From Thermoplasmata archaeon (lineage in GTDB: Archaea; Thermoplasmatota; Thermoplasmata; Lutacidiplasmatales; UBA184), in contig DAHUXZ010000001.1 in assembly GCA_027315455.1 (NCBI GenBank), positions 1 to 64,000 on the forward strand: a stretch of DNA of 64,000 nucleotides. Reading direction: 5' to 3'. The notes beneath the pieces are model-generated. The model did no database searches, had not been told where the DNA came from, and saw only the letters and a program-made list of their open reading frames with translations. Below are positions 28,115-37,522 of this stretch, piece after piece. Each line of letters begins with the position of its first letter. Position 1 is the stretch's first letter. Made by a program: the position numbers and the translations under genes.

Positions 28115-29210
28115 CGGCGGCGTAGCCTCCCTTCTGGCCGAGCAGGCTCGTCGCCCGGACCCCGGTGATGATGAGCAGCACCTTGATGGTGTTCTCGAGG
28201 TCCGGGGTGTTCTCGACCGAGCAGCCCCAGATGATCCGGGCCCGCTTGGAGATCTTGCCGCCGACGAGCGCCGCGGCCTTCTCGGCCTCGGAGACGGTCA
28301 TCGTCGGACCGCCGATCACGCGGACGAGGGCGCCGGTGGCGTCCTTGAGCTCGACGCTCCCCAGGAGCGGGGAGGTCAGCGCCTCGGTGACCGCCTCGGT
28401 GACGCGGTCCGTCGCGCTCTCGCTCTCGCCGAGGCCGATGAGCGCGACCCCGCCGTCCTTCATGACGGTCAGGATGTCGGCGTAATCGAGGTTCACGAGG
28501 CCGGGCTTCGTCACGATCTCGGTGATCCCCTTGATCCCCGTCATGAGGACCGCGTCGGCGAGCTTGAACGCCGAGTCGAGGGGCATCCGCGGGACGAGCT
28601 CGAGGAGCCGGTCGTTCTGGATGACGATGGTGGTGTCGCAGACCCGGCGCAGGCGCTCCAGGCCGTCGCGGGCCTGCTCCATGCGCGCAGCCCCCTCGCC
28701 GGCGAACGGCAGGGTGACGACGCCCATCGTGAGCGCACCGGCCTCCTTGGCGAGCCGGGCGACGAGGTGGGCGGAACCGGTACCGGTCCCTCCGCCCATC
28801 CCCGCCGTGACGAAGACGATGTGCGCGCCATTGAGGAACGCGCGCAGCTCCTCCTCGTTCTCGCGGGCCGCCTCCTCCCCGATCTCGGGGCGGGCTCCCG
28901 CGCCGAGGCCCTTCGTCGCGCGGCGTCCGATGAGGATCTTCCGTGGGGCGTGGACCGTCAGGAGGTGCTTAGCGTCCGTGTTGATGGCGCACATCTCCGC
29001 GCCCTGGATGCCCTCCTCGACGCAGCGGTTGATCGTGTTCGAGCCGCCGCCGCCGCACCCGACGATGCGGATGTTGACCTTCAGCGTCTCTGCCAGTTTC
29101 GCGAGCTCGGCGTCGTCCGCGTTGACGTACGTCGGTGCGGCCTTCTTCTCCTCCACCAGGGACTGGTTCTCCTGGTGCTTGGCAATCGCTTCCTGGATGA
29201 TGGATTTCAT
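28080..29210 (-). CDS. ftsZ: Cell division GTPase FtsZ
   Basis: IVGCGGGGSNTINRC, GMGGGTGTGSAHLVARLAKE, AINTDAKHL. Confidence 0.97.
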   Translation of the reverse strand: MKSIIQEAIAKHQENQSLVEEKKAAPTYVNADDAELAKLAETLKVNIRIVGCGGGGSNTINRCVEEGIQGAEMCAINTDAKHLLTVHAPRKILIGRRATKGLGAGARPEIGEEAARENEEELRAFLNGAHIVFVTAGMGGGTGTGSAHLVARLAKEAGALTMGVVTLPFAGEGAARMEQARDGLERLRRVCDTTIVIQNDRLLELVPRMPLDSAFKLADAVLMTGIKGITEIVTKPGLVNLDYADILTVMKDGGVALIGLGESESATDRVTEAVTEALTSPLLGSVELKDATGALVRVIGGPTMTVSEAEKAAALVGGKISKRARIIWGCSVENTPDLENTIKVLLIITGVRATSLLGQKGGYAAGESEEVIDLVR

Positions 29211-29538
29211 CGATTCCTTCTCCGCTACGTTTGTCGGACGAGCGTCATACGCTCTGGCAGGAGCAATCCCGGGGATTCCTACTTAAACGTTGGCTCACAG
29301 GGGAAGTCGTCACTAGCGGACCGGCCGTCGCTAGCCGAGGCGAGAGCGGGGGAGCCTCGGCAGGGGGGAATGTGACCTTGGATACGGAGGCGAACCCCAC
29401 GGGGTCCCGCCGTTCCCTCTCCGGCCGGCGCCGCTCGCCCCCGCGCTGAGTCTCGAGCCCCGCGGCGGCCCGGTCGGGGCCCCGGCTCACCGACCCCGGG
29501 GCCATGGCCCCCGCGAATGGCGAGGAGGGCAGCGAGAG

Positions 29539-29545
29539 TTTATCC
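29539..29545 (+). promoter_or_regulatory. TATA-like element TTTATCC upstream of polC
   Basis: Centre 26 nt before GTG 29568. Confidence 0.55.
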
Positions 29546-29567
29546 TTGGACCCGGACGTGTCGGGCC

Positions 29568-32500
29568 GTGGAATCGTATTTCCGCGCGATCGAATCCGAG
29601 GTCGAGCGGGCGTACGAGATCGCCGGTCGCGCCCGGGCGGAAGGCCTCGACCCGGAGCTCACGCCCGAGGTGCCGCGCGCCCAGGACATGGCGATGCGCG
29701 TCGAGAAGCTTCTCGGGCACCTCCACCTCGAAGGGATCTCGCGCGAGATCCGGGAACTCTGCGGTCGCCTCCCCCGGGAGGAGGTCGCCCTCACGATGGC
29801 CCGGCGGATCGTGGCCGATCCGGCCCGGGGGTCGAACGTCGAGGCGCGGCTCGATGCGGCGCTCCGCGTCGGCCTCGCGATCTTAACGGAGGGGATCCTG
29901 GTCGCCCCGCTCGAGGGGCTGGCCGAGGTCCACCTCCGGGACGGGCGGACCGGCGGCCAGTACGTGGAGCTGTACTACGCCGGACCGATCCGTGCCGCGG
30001 GCGGAACGGCCCAGGCCCTGAGCGTTCTGCTCGCCGACATCGTCCGGCGGGATCTCGGGCTGGAGGCGTACCGACCCGACGAGGCGGAGGTCGGCCGGTA
30101 CAAGGAGGAGATCCCGCTCTACAAACACCTCCAGCATCTGCAGTACGTGCCCTCGGCCGAGGAGATCGAGCTCGTCGCTCGGAGCGTTCCGGTCTGCATC
30201 TCGGGGGAGGCCACGGAAGGGGACGCGGAGGTGAGCGCCTTTCGCAACCTCCTCCGGGTCAACACCAACGGGATCCGCGGGGGCGCCTGCCTCGTCATCG
30301 CCGAGGGCCTCTGCCAGAAGGCCGCGAAGCTGCGCAAGGTCGTCGACAAGCTCGGCATCCCCGGCTGGGAGTTCCTCGAGCGCCTGGGACGCCACAAGGC
30401 GGCCGATGCCGAGGACGGCCACGCGCCGAAGTATCTGGCCGAGGCGGTCGGAGGTCGGCCGGTGCTCGCCTACCCGCACCGGCCCGGCGGGTTCCGCCTC
30501 GTCTACGGCCGAGCGCGGACGGCGGGCCTCGCCTCGTGCGCGGTGAACCCGGCCACGATGATCCTGTTGCGGAACTTCGTCGCGGTGGGCACCCAGGTCA
30601 AGCTGGAATATCCCGGCAAGGCGACGGCGATGGCCCTGTGCGATGCCGTCGAGGGCCCGATCGTCGAGCTCGACGATGGAACGCTCACCGCGGTGCACGA
30701 CGCCGACCGCGCCCGGACCGTCCTGCCCCGCGTCCGCCGGCTCGTCGACCTCGGCGAGCTGCTGGTCCCGTTCGGAGAGTTCCTCGAGAACAACCGGGCG
30801 CTCGTCCCCGGCGCCTACTCCCTCGACTGGCACCTCGAGGAGCTCCGCGAGCAGGGCGTGGTCCCCGGCCCGGGGTCCGCGACGCCGTCCTACGCCGGCG
30901 CGATCGAGGAGTCGCGGCGCCTAGCCGTGCCGCTTCACCCGCGCTTCCTCCTTTTCTGGCACGACCTCACCTCGGCCGAGATCCGCCGCCTGGGCGAGTT
31001 CGTCGAGGGACTCGGACGGGTCGCCGATGGCCACCTCGTGGTGCCGTGGGATGCGGAGTATCGGGAACTCCTCGTTCGTCTGGGATTCCTCCACGCCCCG
31101 GGCTCGGACGGTCGGCTCGTCGGCGAGGCCGACGTGTCGGCGGCCCTTCTGGGAGGGCTTGGCCTCGATGTCGTCGACGGCCGAATCGTCCGGCGCGAGC
31201 CGCTCGACCCGACCGCCGACGACCCGCTCACCTACGTGAGCCGTCTCGCGGGGGTGCCGATCCGAGCGCGGGCTCCCTCCCGGATCGGGGCCCGGGTCGG
31301 CCGGCCGGAGAAGGCCCGCCAACGGCGGATGAGCCCGAACGTCCACGCCCTCTTCCCGGTCGGGGAGGCCGGCGGGACCCATCGCTCCGTGTCGGAGGCC
31401 GCTCGGCGGACGATGCGCACGGGCGTCGCGGTGCCGCTCGGGCTGCGGGAGTGTCCGGCCTGCCACCGATCCACGGTCTGGTTGCGGTGCGGCTGCGGGT
31501 CCCACACCGAGCCGACGGGCCGGGTCGTCGCCGAGCCGCTGCCCGTCGCGCGGCTCTGGGCCGACGCCGTCGGCCGGCTCGGGCTCCGCCGCGTTCCCGA
31601 GGTCAAGGGCGTCAAGGGGCTCACCTCTCCGGGGAAGGTCCCGGAGATGCTCGAGAAGGGGATCCTCCGGGCGGCGAACGGTCTCTCGGTCTACCAGGAC
31701 GGGACCGCGCGCTTCGATCTCACCGACATGCCGCTCACGCACTTCCGGCCGCGGGAGATCGGCCTCGCCGTGGAGGCCGCCCACCACCTCGGCTATACCA
31801 CCGACTGGAGCGGGGAGCCGCTCACGGACCCCGAGCAGCTCGTCGAGCTGCGGCCCCAGGACCTCATCGTGGCGACGGCCTGCGGCGAGTACCTCCTGCG
31901 CCTCGCCCAGTTCGTCGATGCCGAGCTCGTGCGCCTGTACAATCTCGAGCCGTTCTATCGGGCCGTCCGCATCGAGGACCTGATCGGCCACATCGTCGTC
32001 GCGCTCGCCCCCCACACCTCGGGCGGGGTGGCCGGGCGGGTCATCGGCTACACGTCGGCCGAGGCGTGCTTCGCCCATCCGGTCTTCCACGCGGCGAAGC
32101 GACGGAACTGCGATGGGGACGAGGACTCGGTGACGCTCCTTCTGGACACGCTGCTCAACTTCTCGCGGTCGTACCTCCCGCAGAACCGCGGGGCGCTGAT
32201 GGACAAGCCGCTCGTGCTGACGACGCGGCTCGATGCGACGGAGGTCGACAAGGAGGCGCACAACGTCGACGTGGCCGCGCGCTACCCGCTCGCGTTCTAC
32301 CGGGCCGCGGCCGCCGGCCGCCCGGCGAAGGAGGTCGAGGCCCTCGTGCCGACCCTGGGCCGTCGCCTCACGCGCCCGTCACCCCTGGAAGGGTTCGCGT
32401 TCACGCACGACACCACCGACATCGCCGGCGGCCCGGTCCGTTCGGCGTACCGCGAGGCCGGCTCGATGGCCCGGGGCGTCGAGCAGTCGCTCACCCTCAC

Positions 32501-32909
32501 CGCACAGATCCGCGCCGTGGACGTCGCCGATGCGGTGGGGCTCGTCCTCAACACCCACTTCCTGCCGGACCTGATGGGGAACCTCAAGAGCTACGCGACC
32601 CAGCGGTTCCGCTGCAAGACGTGCGGGACCTCGTACCGGCGGCCGCCGCTCGCCGGCCGTTGTACGAAAACGGAGGGGCGCGGCGTGTGCGCGGGCGAGC
32701 TCCTCCCGACGGTGTTCGAGGGGGCGGTGCGCAAGTACCTCGGCCTCTCCCAGCGCCTCGCGTCGACGGAAGGAGTGACGCCGTACCTGCGCCAGCGCAT
32801 CCAGATCCTCGAGACCTCCCTCGCGACCCTCTTCCCGGGAGCGCCGTCGCAGACGACCCTCGAGAGCTACACCGCCGACGAGCCGCCGCCGGCCGACGAC
32901 GCGGCGTAG
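29568..32909 (+). CDS. polC: DNA polymerase D large subunit DP2 (no intein)
   Basis: YVELYYAGPIRAAGGTAQALSVLLADIVR, RVNTNGIRGGACLVIAEGL, HNVDVAARYP, FRCKTCGTSYRRPPLAGRC. Start set to GTG 29568 from promoter spacing. Confidence 0.95.
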   Translation: MESYFRAIESEVERAYEIAGRARAEGLDPELTPEVPRAQDMAMRVEKLLGHLHLEGISREIRELCGRLPREEVALTMARRIVADPARGSNVEARLDAALRVGLAILTEGILVAPLEGLAEVHLRDGRTGGQYVELYYAGPIRAAGGTAQALSVLLADIVRRDLGLEAYRPDEAEVGRYKEEIPLYKHLQHLQYVPSAEEIELVARSVPVCISGEATEGDAEVSAFRNLLRVNTNGIRGGACLVIAEGLCQKAAKLRKVVDKLGIPGWEFLERLGRHKAADAEDGHAPKYLAEAVGGRPVLAYPHRPGGFRLVYGRARTAGLASCAVNPATMILLRNFVAVGTQVKLEYPGKATAMALCDAVEGPIVELDDGTLTAVHDADRARTVLPRVRRLVDLGELLVPFGEFLENNRALVPGAYSLDWHLEELREQGVVPGPGSATPSYAGAIEESRRLAVPLHPRFLLFWHDLTSAEIRRLGEFVEGLGRVADGHLVVPWDAEYRELLVRLGFLHAPGSDGRLVGEADVSAALLGGLGLDVVDGRIVRREPLDPTADDPLTYVSRLAGVPIRARAPSRIGARVGRPEKARQRRMSPNVHALFPVGEAGGTHRSVSEAARRTMRTGVAVPLGLRECPACHRSTVWLRCGCGSHTEPTGRVVAEPLPVARLWADAVGRLGLRRVPEVKGVKGLTSPGKVPEMLEKGILRAANGLSVYQDGTARFDLTDMPLTHFRPREIGLAVEAAHHLGYTTDWSGEPLTDPEQLVELRPQDLIVATACGEYLLRLAQFVDAELVRLYNLEPFYRAVRIEDLIGHIVVALAPHTSGGVAGRVIGYTSAEACFAHPVFHAAKRRNCDGDEDSVTLLLDTLLNFSRSYLPQNRGALMDKPLVLTTRLDATEVDKEAHNVDVAARYPLAFYRAAAAGRPAKEVEALVPTLGRRLTRPSPLEGFAFTHDTTDIAGGPVRSAYREAGSMARGVEQSLTLTAQIRAVDVADAVGLVLNTHFLPDLMGNLKSYATQRFRCKTCGTSYRRPPLAGRCTKTEGRGVCAGELLPTVFEGAVRKYLGLSQRLASTEGVTPYLRQRIQILETSLATLFPGAPSQTTLESYTADEPPPADDAA

Positions 32910-32963
32910 GCAGAGAACGCTGGCATAACGGCCAAATACCGCGAGGGGGCTCGGCCCGGTTGC

Positions 32964-33067
32964 GGGCTTGTGGGGTAGTTTGGACTATCCTTTTGGCCTT
33001 CGAAGCCAAAGACCTGGGTTCGAATCCGCGGGCGCCTGCGCCGGCGGCGAGACTCCCAGCAAGCCCG
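32964..33067 (+). tRNA. tRNA-Arg(UCG), interrupted by a T-loop intron 33025-33053
   Basis: Acceptor GGGCTTG (32964-32970)/CAAGCCC (33060-33066); D-arm GGGT..ATCC; anticodon stem TTGGC/GCCAA with loop CTTCGAA, anticodon TCG 33000-33002; T-stem CTGGG (33014-33018)/CCCAG (33055-33059). After intron removal the T-loop reads TTCGAAT. One extra nt lies between D-stem and anticodon stem. Confidence 0.92.
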
Positions 33068-33077
33068 TCCGCCCGCC

Positions 33078-33389
33078 CTAGCGGAAGTACCCCGGAGCCG
33101 CGGCGGTGTCGGGACGCTTCTCCTCCGCCGGCTTGACCGCCTCGAGGACATCGACGGCGAGCAGCGCATTGATCGGGATCAGTCGGACGAGGCCCCGCTC
33201 CTCCTTGGTCCCTTCCTCGAGCTCGATGGCGAGCGAGTTGTCCCCGCCGACGGAGACGAGCCCGCGGAACAGCCCCGTCGAGAGGAGCGCCTCGTCCCGC
33301 GTTCCGGCCGATCGCACGCGGATCCGGGAACCGGTGGTGAGGGTGATCGTCGGCCGCTTCGCCTCGGCACTGGTCTGCTCGCTCTTCAT
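33078..33389 (-). CDS. Conserved small protein of unknown function (possibly Sm-like beta-barrel)
   Basis: PTITLTTGSRIRVRSAGTRDEALLSTGLFRGLVSVGGDNSLAIELEE...RLIPINALLAVDVLEA. Confidence 0.55.
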   Translation of the reverse strand: MKSEQTSAEAKRPTITLTTGSRIRVRSAGTRDEALLSTGLFRGLVSVGGDNSLAIELEEGTKEERGLVRLIPINALLAVDVLEAVKPAEEKRPDTAAAPGYFR

Positions 33390-33898
33390 CGCTTCGTTCC
33401 TTTAGGGGTGGCCTCACGGGCCGGCGCCCGGGCCGCCGGGGGCGGTGGCGCCGTCTCGATGAGGGTCTGGAGATGGTTCACGGTCTCCCGGTACCGACGC
33501 AGCGCGTTCTGGGCGTTGGCCTCGGTGAAGTCCCACGCGCGCGCAAGATTCCCGTAGCGGAGCCGGTAGCCCTTGCGGCCCTTGCCGTCCGTGCTCCCGC
33601 CCACCTCCTCGAGCATGTCGAGAGACTTGAGCTTGTTGATGTGCCGGTAGATCGTCGGCTTCGATGTGCGGAGGACCGCCGAGAGCTCCTCCGCGTACCA
33701 GGGACGCGAGAGGTCCCGCAGGAAGCACTCCCGTACGAGCCGGTAGGCGAGGGTCTCTCCGACCGGTCCTGCGCCCCCCCGGTGGTCCTCGGCCTCCGGA
33801 AGGTAGCCGACCATGCGCAGGAACTCCTGGAGCGCCTCGTCGAGGTCGGAGACCGAGGTGAGGGGAGTGGTGTAGCGCAGGGTCAGCTCGAAGGGCAT
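33386..33898 (-). CDS. Winged-helix (ArsR-like) transcriptional regulator
   Basis: PWYAEELSAVLRTSKPTIYRHINKLKSLDMLEEVGG...KGYRLRYG. Confidence 0.75.
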   Translation of the reverse strand: MPFELTLRYTTPLTSVSDLDEALQEFLRMVGYLPEAEDHRGGAGPVGETLAYRLVRECFLRDLSRPWYAEELSAVLRTSKPTIYRHINKLKSLDMLEEVGGSTDGKGRKGYRLRYGNLARAWDFTEANAQNALRRYRETVNHLQTLIETAPPPPAARAPAREATPKGTKR

Positions 33899-33994
33899 CG
33901 CGTGGAGGGGTCTCAATCCCTGCGTGGATAAAAAGGGCGGGCGCCGGCGTCGTGCGCCGGGAAACGATTTGTCCCACGGGTGGGTCCGGGGCGC

Positions 33995-34828
33995 GTGGCG
34001 TTCTCGCTCGCCGTTCCCCGGTCGCCGGCCGAGGCGGTCCGCCTGCTCGCCGACGCTCCCCCGGGCGGCGCCGAGGCCCTCGCCGGCGGAACCGACCTTC
34101 TTTTGGACATCGACGCGGGCCGGGTCGCGCCGTCCCGGCTGATCTCCCTCGGACGGCTGCCCTGGCGCACGCTGCGGCGCTCCGGAGGGGACCTCGTCAT
34201 CGGTGCGACGCTCCCGCTCCGGGACCTCGAGCGCGACCCTCGGCTGCCCCGGGACCTGCCCGGCCTCTATCGCGCGGTCCGGGCCGTGGGCAGCGTCGCC
34301 CTGCGCCACCGGGCCACGATGGGCGGGAACATCGCCCGCTCGTCCCCCTCCTCCGATCTGCTCCCGATCCTCCTCGCGCTCGAGGCCCGCGTGCGTCTGG
34401 TCGGTCCGTCCGGGCCCCGCGAGCTGCCGCTGCCCGAGCTCCTCAAGGGGCCACGCGAGACGACGCGGGTGCCGGGCGAGTTGATCGCCGCGATCGTGGT
34501 CCCGGCCCGGCGGCCGTCGGCGTACCTCTGGCAGCGGGTCCGGCCCTCGAACGACATCTCGCAGGTGGGGGTCGCCGTCGCGCGGCGCGAGCGTCCGCCC
34601 TATTGGCGCGTGGCGCTCGGAGGCGTCTGGCCCGTCCCGGCGCGTCTTTCGAGCGTCGAGGCGATCCTCGACTCCCCGGACCCCGGCGACATCGCCGTCG
34701 AGCTCGCGGCGCAGGAGGCGGCCCGGTGCGCCCCGTTCGTCACCGACAAGCGCGCGACGGAGGCGTACCGGCGCCGGCTCGTCGCGACGCTCCTGCGGCG
34801 GGCGCTCCGGGAGGTGACCGTCCCATGA
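33995..34828 (+). CDS. FAD-binding subunit of xanthine dehydrogenase-family molybdenum hydroxylase (CoxM-like)
   Basis: ALAGGTDLLLDIDAGRVAPSRLISL, IGATLPLRDLE, VGSVALRHRATMGGNIARSSPSSDLLPILLAL. Alternative GTG at 33980. Confidence 0.88.
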   Translation: MAFSLAVPRSPAEAVRLLADAPPGGAEALAGGTDLLLDIDAGRVAPSRLISLGRLPWRTLRRSGGDLVIGATLPLRDLERDPRLPRDLPGLYRAVRAVGSVALRHRATMGGNIARSSPSSDLLPILLALEARVRLVGPSGPRELPLPELLKGPRETTRVPGELIAAIVVPARRPSAYLWQRVRPSNDISQVGVAVARRERPPYWRVALGGVWPVPARLSSVEAILDSPDPGDIAVELAAQEAARCAPFVTDKRATEAYRRRLVATLLRRALREVTVP

Positions 34829-35316
34829 CCGGTGGGGAGGGGACCGGGAACGCCGCCCTCGCCCTGACCGTCAACGGACGGCGCCGTCGCATCCGGGCCC
34901 CCGACGCGGAGCGGCTCCTCGACACCCTCCGTTGGCGCCTCGGGCTCAAAGGGACGAAGGAAGGGTGCCGCTCCGGCGGGTGCGGCGCCTGCACGGTCCT
35001 GGTGGACGGCCGCAGCACGCTCTCCTGCCTCACGCTCACGCACGAGGTCGCGGGGGCGACGGTCACGACCGTCGAGGGGATCGGACGCGACCCGGTCGGC
35101 CGCCGGGTCCAGGCCGCGTTCGCCCGCGAGAACGCGGTCCAGTGCGGCTACTGCACCCCGGGATTCGTCGTGGCGCTCACGGGGCTTCTCCGCGAGCGGG
35201 GTCCAAAGCTCCCGCCCGAGCGGCTTCTCGAGGACCTCGGGGGGAATCTCTGCCGATGCACCGGTTACGCCGCGATCCGTCGAGCCACGGAAGCGGTCTG
35301 CCGGGAGGTCGGCTGA
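34825..35316 (+). CDS. 2Fe-2S subunit of xanthine dehydrogenase-family enzyme (CoxS-like)
   Basis: EGCRSGGCGACTVLVDG...SCL and QCGYCTPGFV...NLCRCTGY. Confidence 0.95.
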   Translation: MTGGEGTGNAALALTVNGRRRRIRAPDAERLLDTLRWRLGLKGTKEGCRSGGCGACTVLVDGRSTLSCLTLTHEVAGATVTTVEGIGRDPVGRRVQAAFARENAVQCGYCTPGFVVALTGLLRERGPKLPPERLLEDLGGNLCRCTGYAAIRRATEAVCREVG

Positions 35317-37508
35317 TGCGGACCGACGCCCCCGCGAAGGTCCGCGGACGTGTCGAGTACGGGATGGACCTCGAGGCGCCGGGGATGCTCTGGGGCGCGC
35401 TCGTTCCGGCGCCGGTCGCCCACGGCCGGATCGTCGCGATCGATGCCTCCGTCGCCCGCGGCATGGCGGGGGTCCGCGCCGTGGTCACGGGGGCCGACCT
35501 CGACCGGCTCCTTCCCAAGGGCGGGGGGGATCCCGAGCGCCGCCTGCTTCCGACGGAGGAGGTGACCTACCGCCACCAGCCGGTCGCCGTGATCGCGGCC
35601 GACAGCCGGGCCGTGGCCCGCGCGGCCGCCGCCGCAGTGCGCGTGGCGACGGAGGCCCTCCCGTCCGTCGACGATATCGAGGAGGTCTTCCCGGACTGGC
35701 CGGGGGCCGAGGGTCCGGGTTCGCCGCAGGTCGTCGCGCACGTCCACGCGCTCCACGGGGACCTCGACGCCGCCTTCGCCTCCGCCGAGCTCGTGGTGTC
35801 CCAGACGTTCCGCACCTCGGGGGTCGCCCAGGTCGCGCTCGAGCCCCATGCCTGCCTCGCCAGCGTCGAGGACGGGAGCTATCGCATCCGCACCTCCACG
35901 CAGGCGCCGTTCGCGGTCCGCTCCGACACGGCCGAGATCCTCGGGCTGGCGGAGTCCCGCGTGGTGGTGGAGGGGAGCTGGGTCGGGGGCGGCTTCGGGG
36001 GGAAGGCGTCGTCCCTCGTCGAACCGTACGCGCTCGTCCTCGCCATCGCGTCCGGCCGCCCGGTGAAGCTCGCCCTGACCTACCGGGAGGAGTTCCTCCT
36101 CGGCCGCTCGACGCTGCCGGCGGTCGTGCGGATCGACTCGAGCCTCCTCAAGGGGACGATCACCGGCCGCCGCGTGCGCCTCCTGCTCGATGCGGGGGCG
36201 ATGCTGCCGGGGCGCGACTTCGCGACCGGCTACGCCATCGGGTTCCTCGCCGGTCCGTACCGTATCGAGGCCGTCGAGCTCGAGGGCTACGCGGTGCGAA
36301 CGCACAAGCCCCCGTTCGGCGCCCATCGCGCCCCGTTCGCCGCGCAATGCGCCTTCGTCGCCGAATCCCACATGGACGCGATCGCCCGCCGGGCCGGGAT
36401 CGACCCCTTCGACCTCCGCCTCGCCCACGCCTGGCGGGAAGGGGACACGACCCCGCTCGGCCAGCGGGTCGGACCCTTCGGGCTGCGGGAGGCGCTCGAG
36501 CGCGCCCATCGGCAGCGGGAGGCGTGGCGGGCCGACGGCCATGGGTCCGGCGGGATCGGGGTCGCCTGCGGCTTCTGGTCGACCGGCACCGGGGCGGGCG
36601 GTGAGGCGATCGTCGAGTTCGCCCGCGACGGGCTGCACATCATCGAGGGGGAGCGCGAGATCGGGAGCGGGTCCGTCATCCGGGGGCTCGTCGCGGTCGT
36701 GGAGCGCGTGACCGGGCTGCCGCCGGCCGCCGTGCGGGTCGACTATCGGGACACCCGCTCGGCGCCGTTCGACTCCGGCGTCTTCGGCAGCCGGACCGTG
36801 GGGGCGCTCGGGCAGGCCGTCGAGAAGGCCGTCCGCAAGGGGATGGGTACGCTCGCGGCGCGGGCGAAGGTGCCCGAGGTCCGCCTCGCCTTCGACGGGG
36901 GTGAGCTGTGGGTCGTGACGCGGGGGCACAAGCGGTCGCTCACGTCGCTGCTCACCCCGGCCGAACGGGCGCTGGGTCACCTCGCCATCGGGGGTCGACA
37001 TTACGGCCGCAGCGGAACGCTCGAGGAATCCCGGGTCCGGGAAGGGGAGTTCTACGCCTACACGGACTTCACCGCATCGGTCGTTCTCGCCCAGGCCGCC
37101 GTCGACCGCGAGACCGGGGCGGTCCGACCGGAGCGGGTCGCCGAGTTCCTCGACGTCGGGGTCGCGCTCGACCCCGAGATGGTCCGGACCCAGATGGAGG
37201 GGGGCATCGCGATGGGGCTCGGGACCGCCCTGACCGAGGAGACCCTCTGGACGTCCGCGGGCCGTCTCGCGAACCCCGGGCTGCTCGACTACCGGATCCC
37301 AACGCTCGGGGACATCCCGCCCATCGAGACCGTGATCGTCGAAGGGTTCCCCGGCGCGGGTCCGTTCGGGGCGAAGGGCGTGGGCGAGCCGCCGATCATC
37401 CCCGTTCCCGCGGCGATCGCGAACGCCGTCCTCGACGCGACCGGCGCCCAGGTCACCGAGCTTCCCCTGACCCCGGAGCGCGTCGCCCGAGCGCTTAAGC
37501 TCCTCTAG
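35316..37508 (+). CDS. Molybdopterin-binding catalytic subunit of xanthine dehydrogenase-family enzyme (CoxL-like)
   Basis: VEGSWVGGGFGGKASSLVEPYA, KPPFGAHRAPFAAQCAFVAESHMD, GPFGAKGVGEPPIIPVPAAIANAV. Confidence 0.92.
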   Translation: MRTDAPAKVRGRVEYGMDLEAPGMLWGALVPAPVAHGRIVAIDASVARGMAGVRAVVTGADLDRLLPKGGGDPERRLLPTEEVTYRHQPVAVIAADSRAVARAAAAAVRVATEALPSVDDIEEVFPDWPGAEGPGSPQVVAHVHALHGDLDAAFASAELVVSQTFRTSGVAQVALEPHACLASVEDGSYRIRTSTQAPFAVRSDTAEILGLAESRVVVEGSWVGGGFGGKASSLVEPYALVLAIASGRPVKLALTYREEFLLGRSTLPAVVRIDSSLLKGTITGRRVRLLLDAGAMLPGRDFATGYAIGFLAGPYRIEAVELEGYAVRTHKPPFGAHRAPFAAQCAFVAESHMDAIARRAGIDPFDLRLAHAWREGDTTPLGQRVGPFGLREALERAHRQREAWRADGHGSGGIGVACGFWSTGTGAGGEAIVEFARDGLHIIEGEREIGSGSVIRGLVAVVERVTGLPPAAVRVDYRDTRSAPFDSGVFGSRTVGALGQAVEKAVRKGMGTLAARAKVPEVRLAFDGGELWVVTRGHKRSLTSLLTPAERALGHLAIGGRHYGRSGTLEESRVREGEFYAYTDFTASVVLAQAAVDRETGAVRPERVAEFLDVGVALDPEMVRTQMEGGIAMGLGTALTEETLWTSAGRLANPGLLDYRIPTLGDIPPIETVIVEGFPGAGPFGAKGVGEPPIIPVPAAIANAVLDATGAQVTELPLTPERVARALKLL

Positions 37509-37522
37509 GGTAGGACGGCGCC

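Noticed and set aside
29504-33136. 1210-aa plus-strand ORF and several 300-450-aa minus ORFs over polC
   Set aside because: Arg/Pro/Gly-rich shadow frames caused by high GC; the DP2 frame explains the region.
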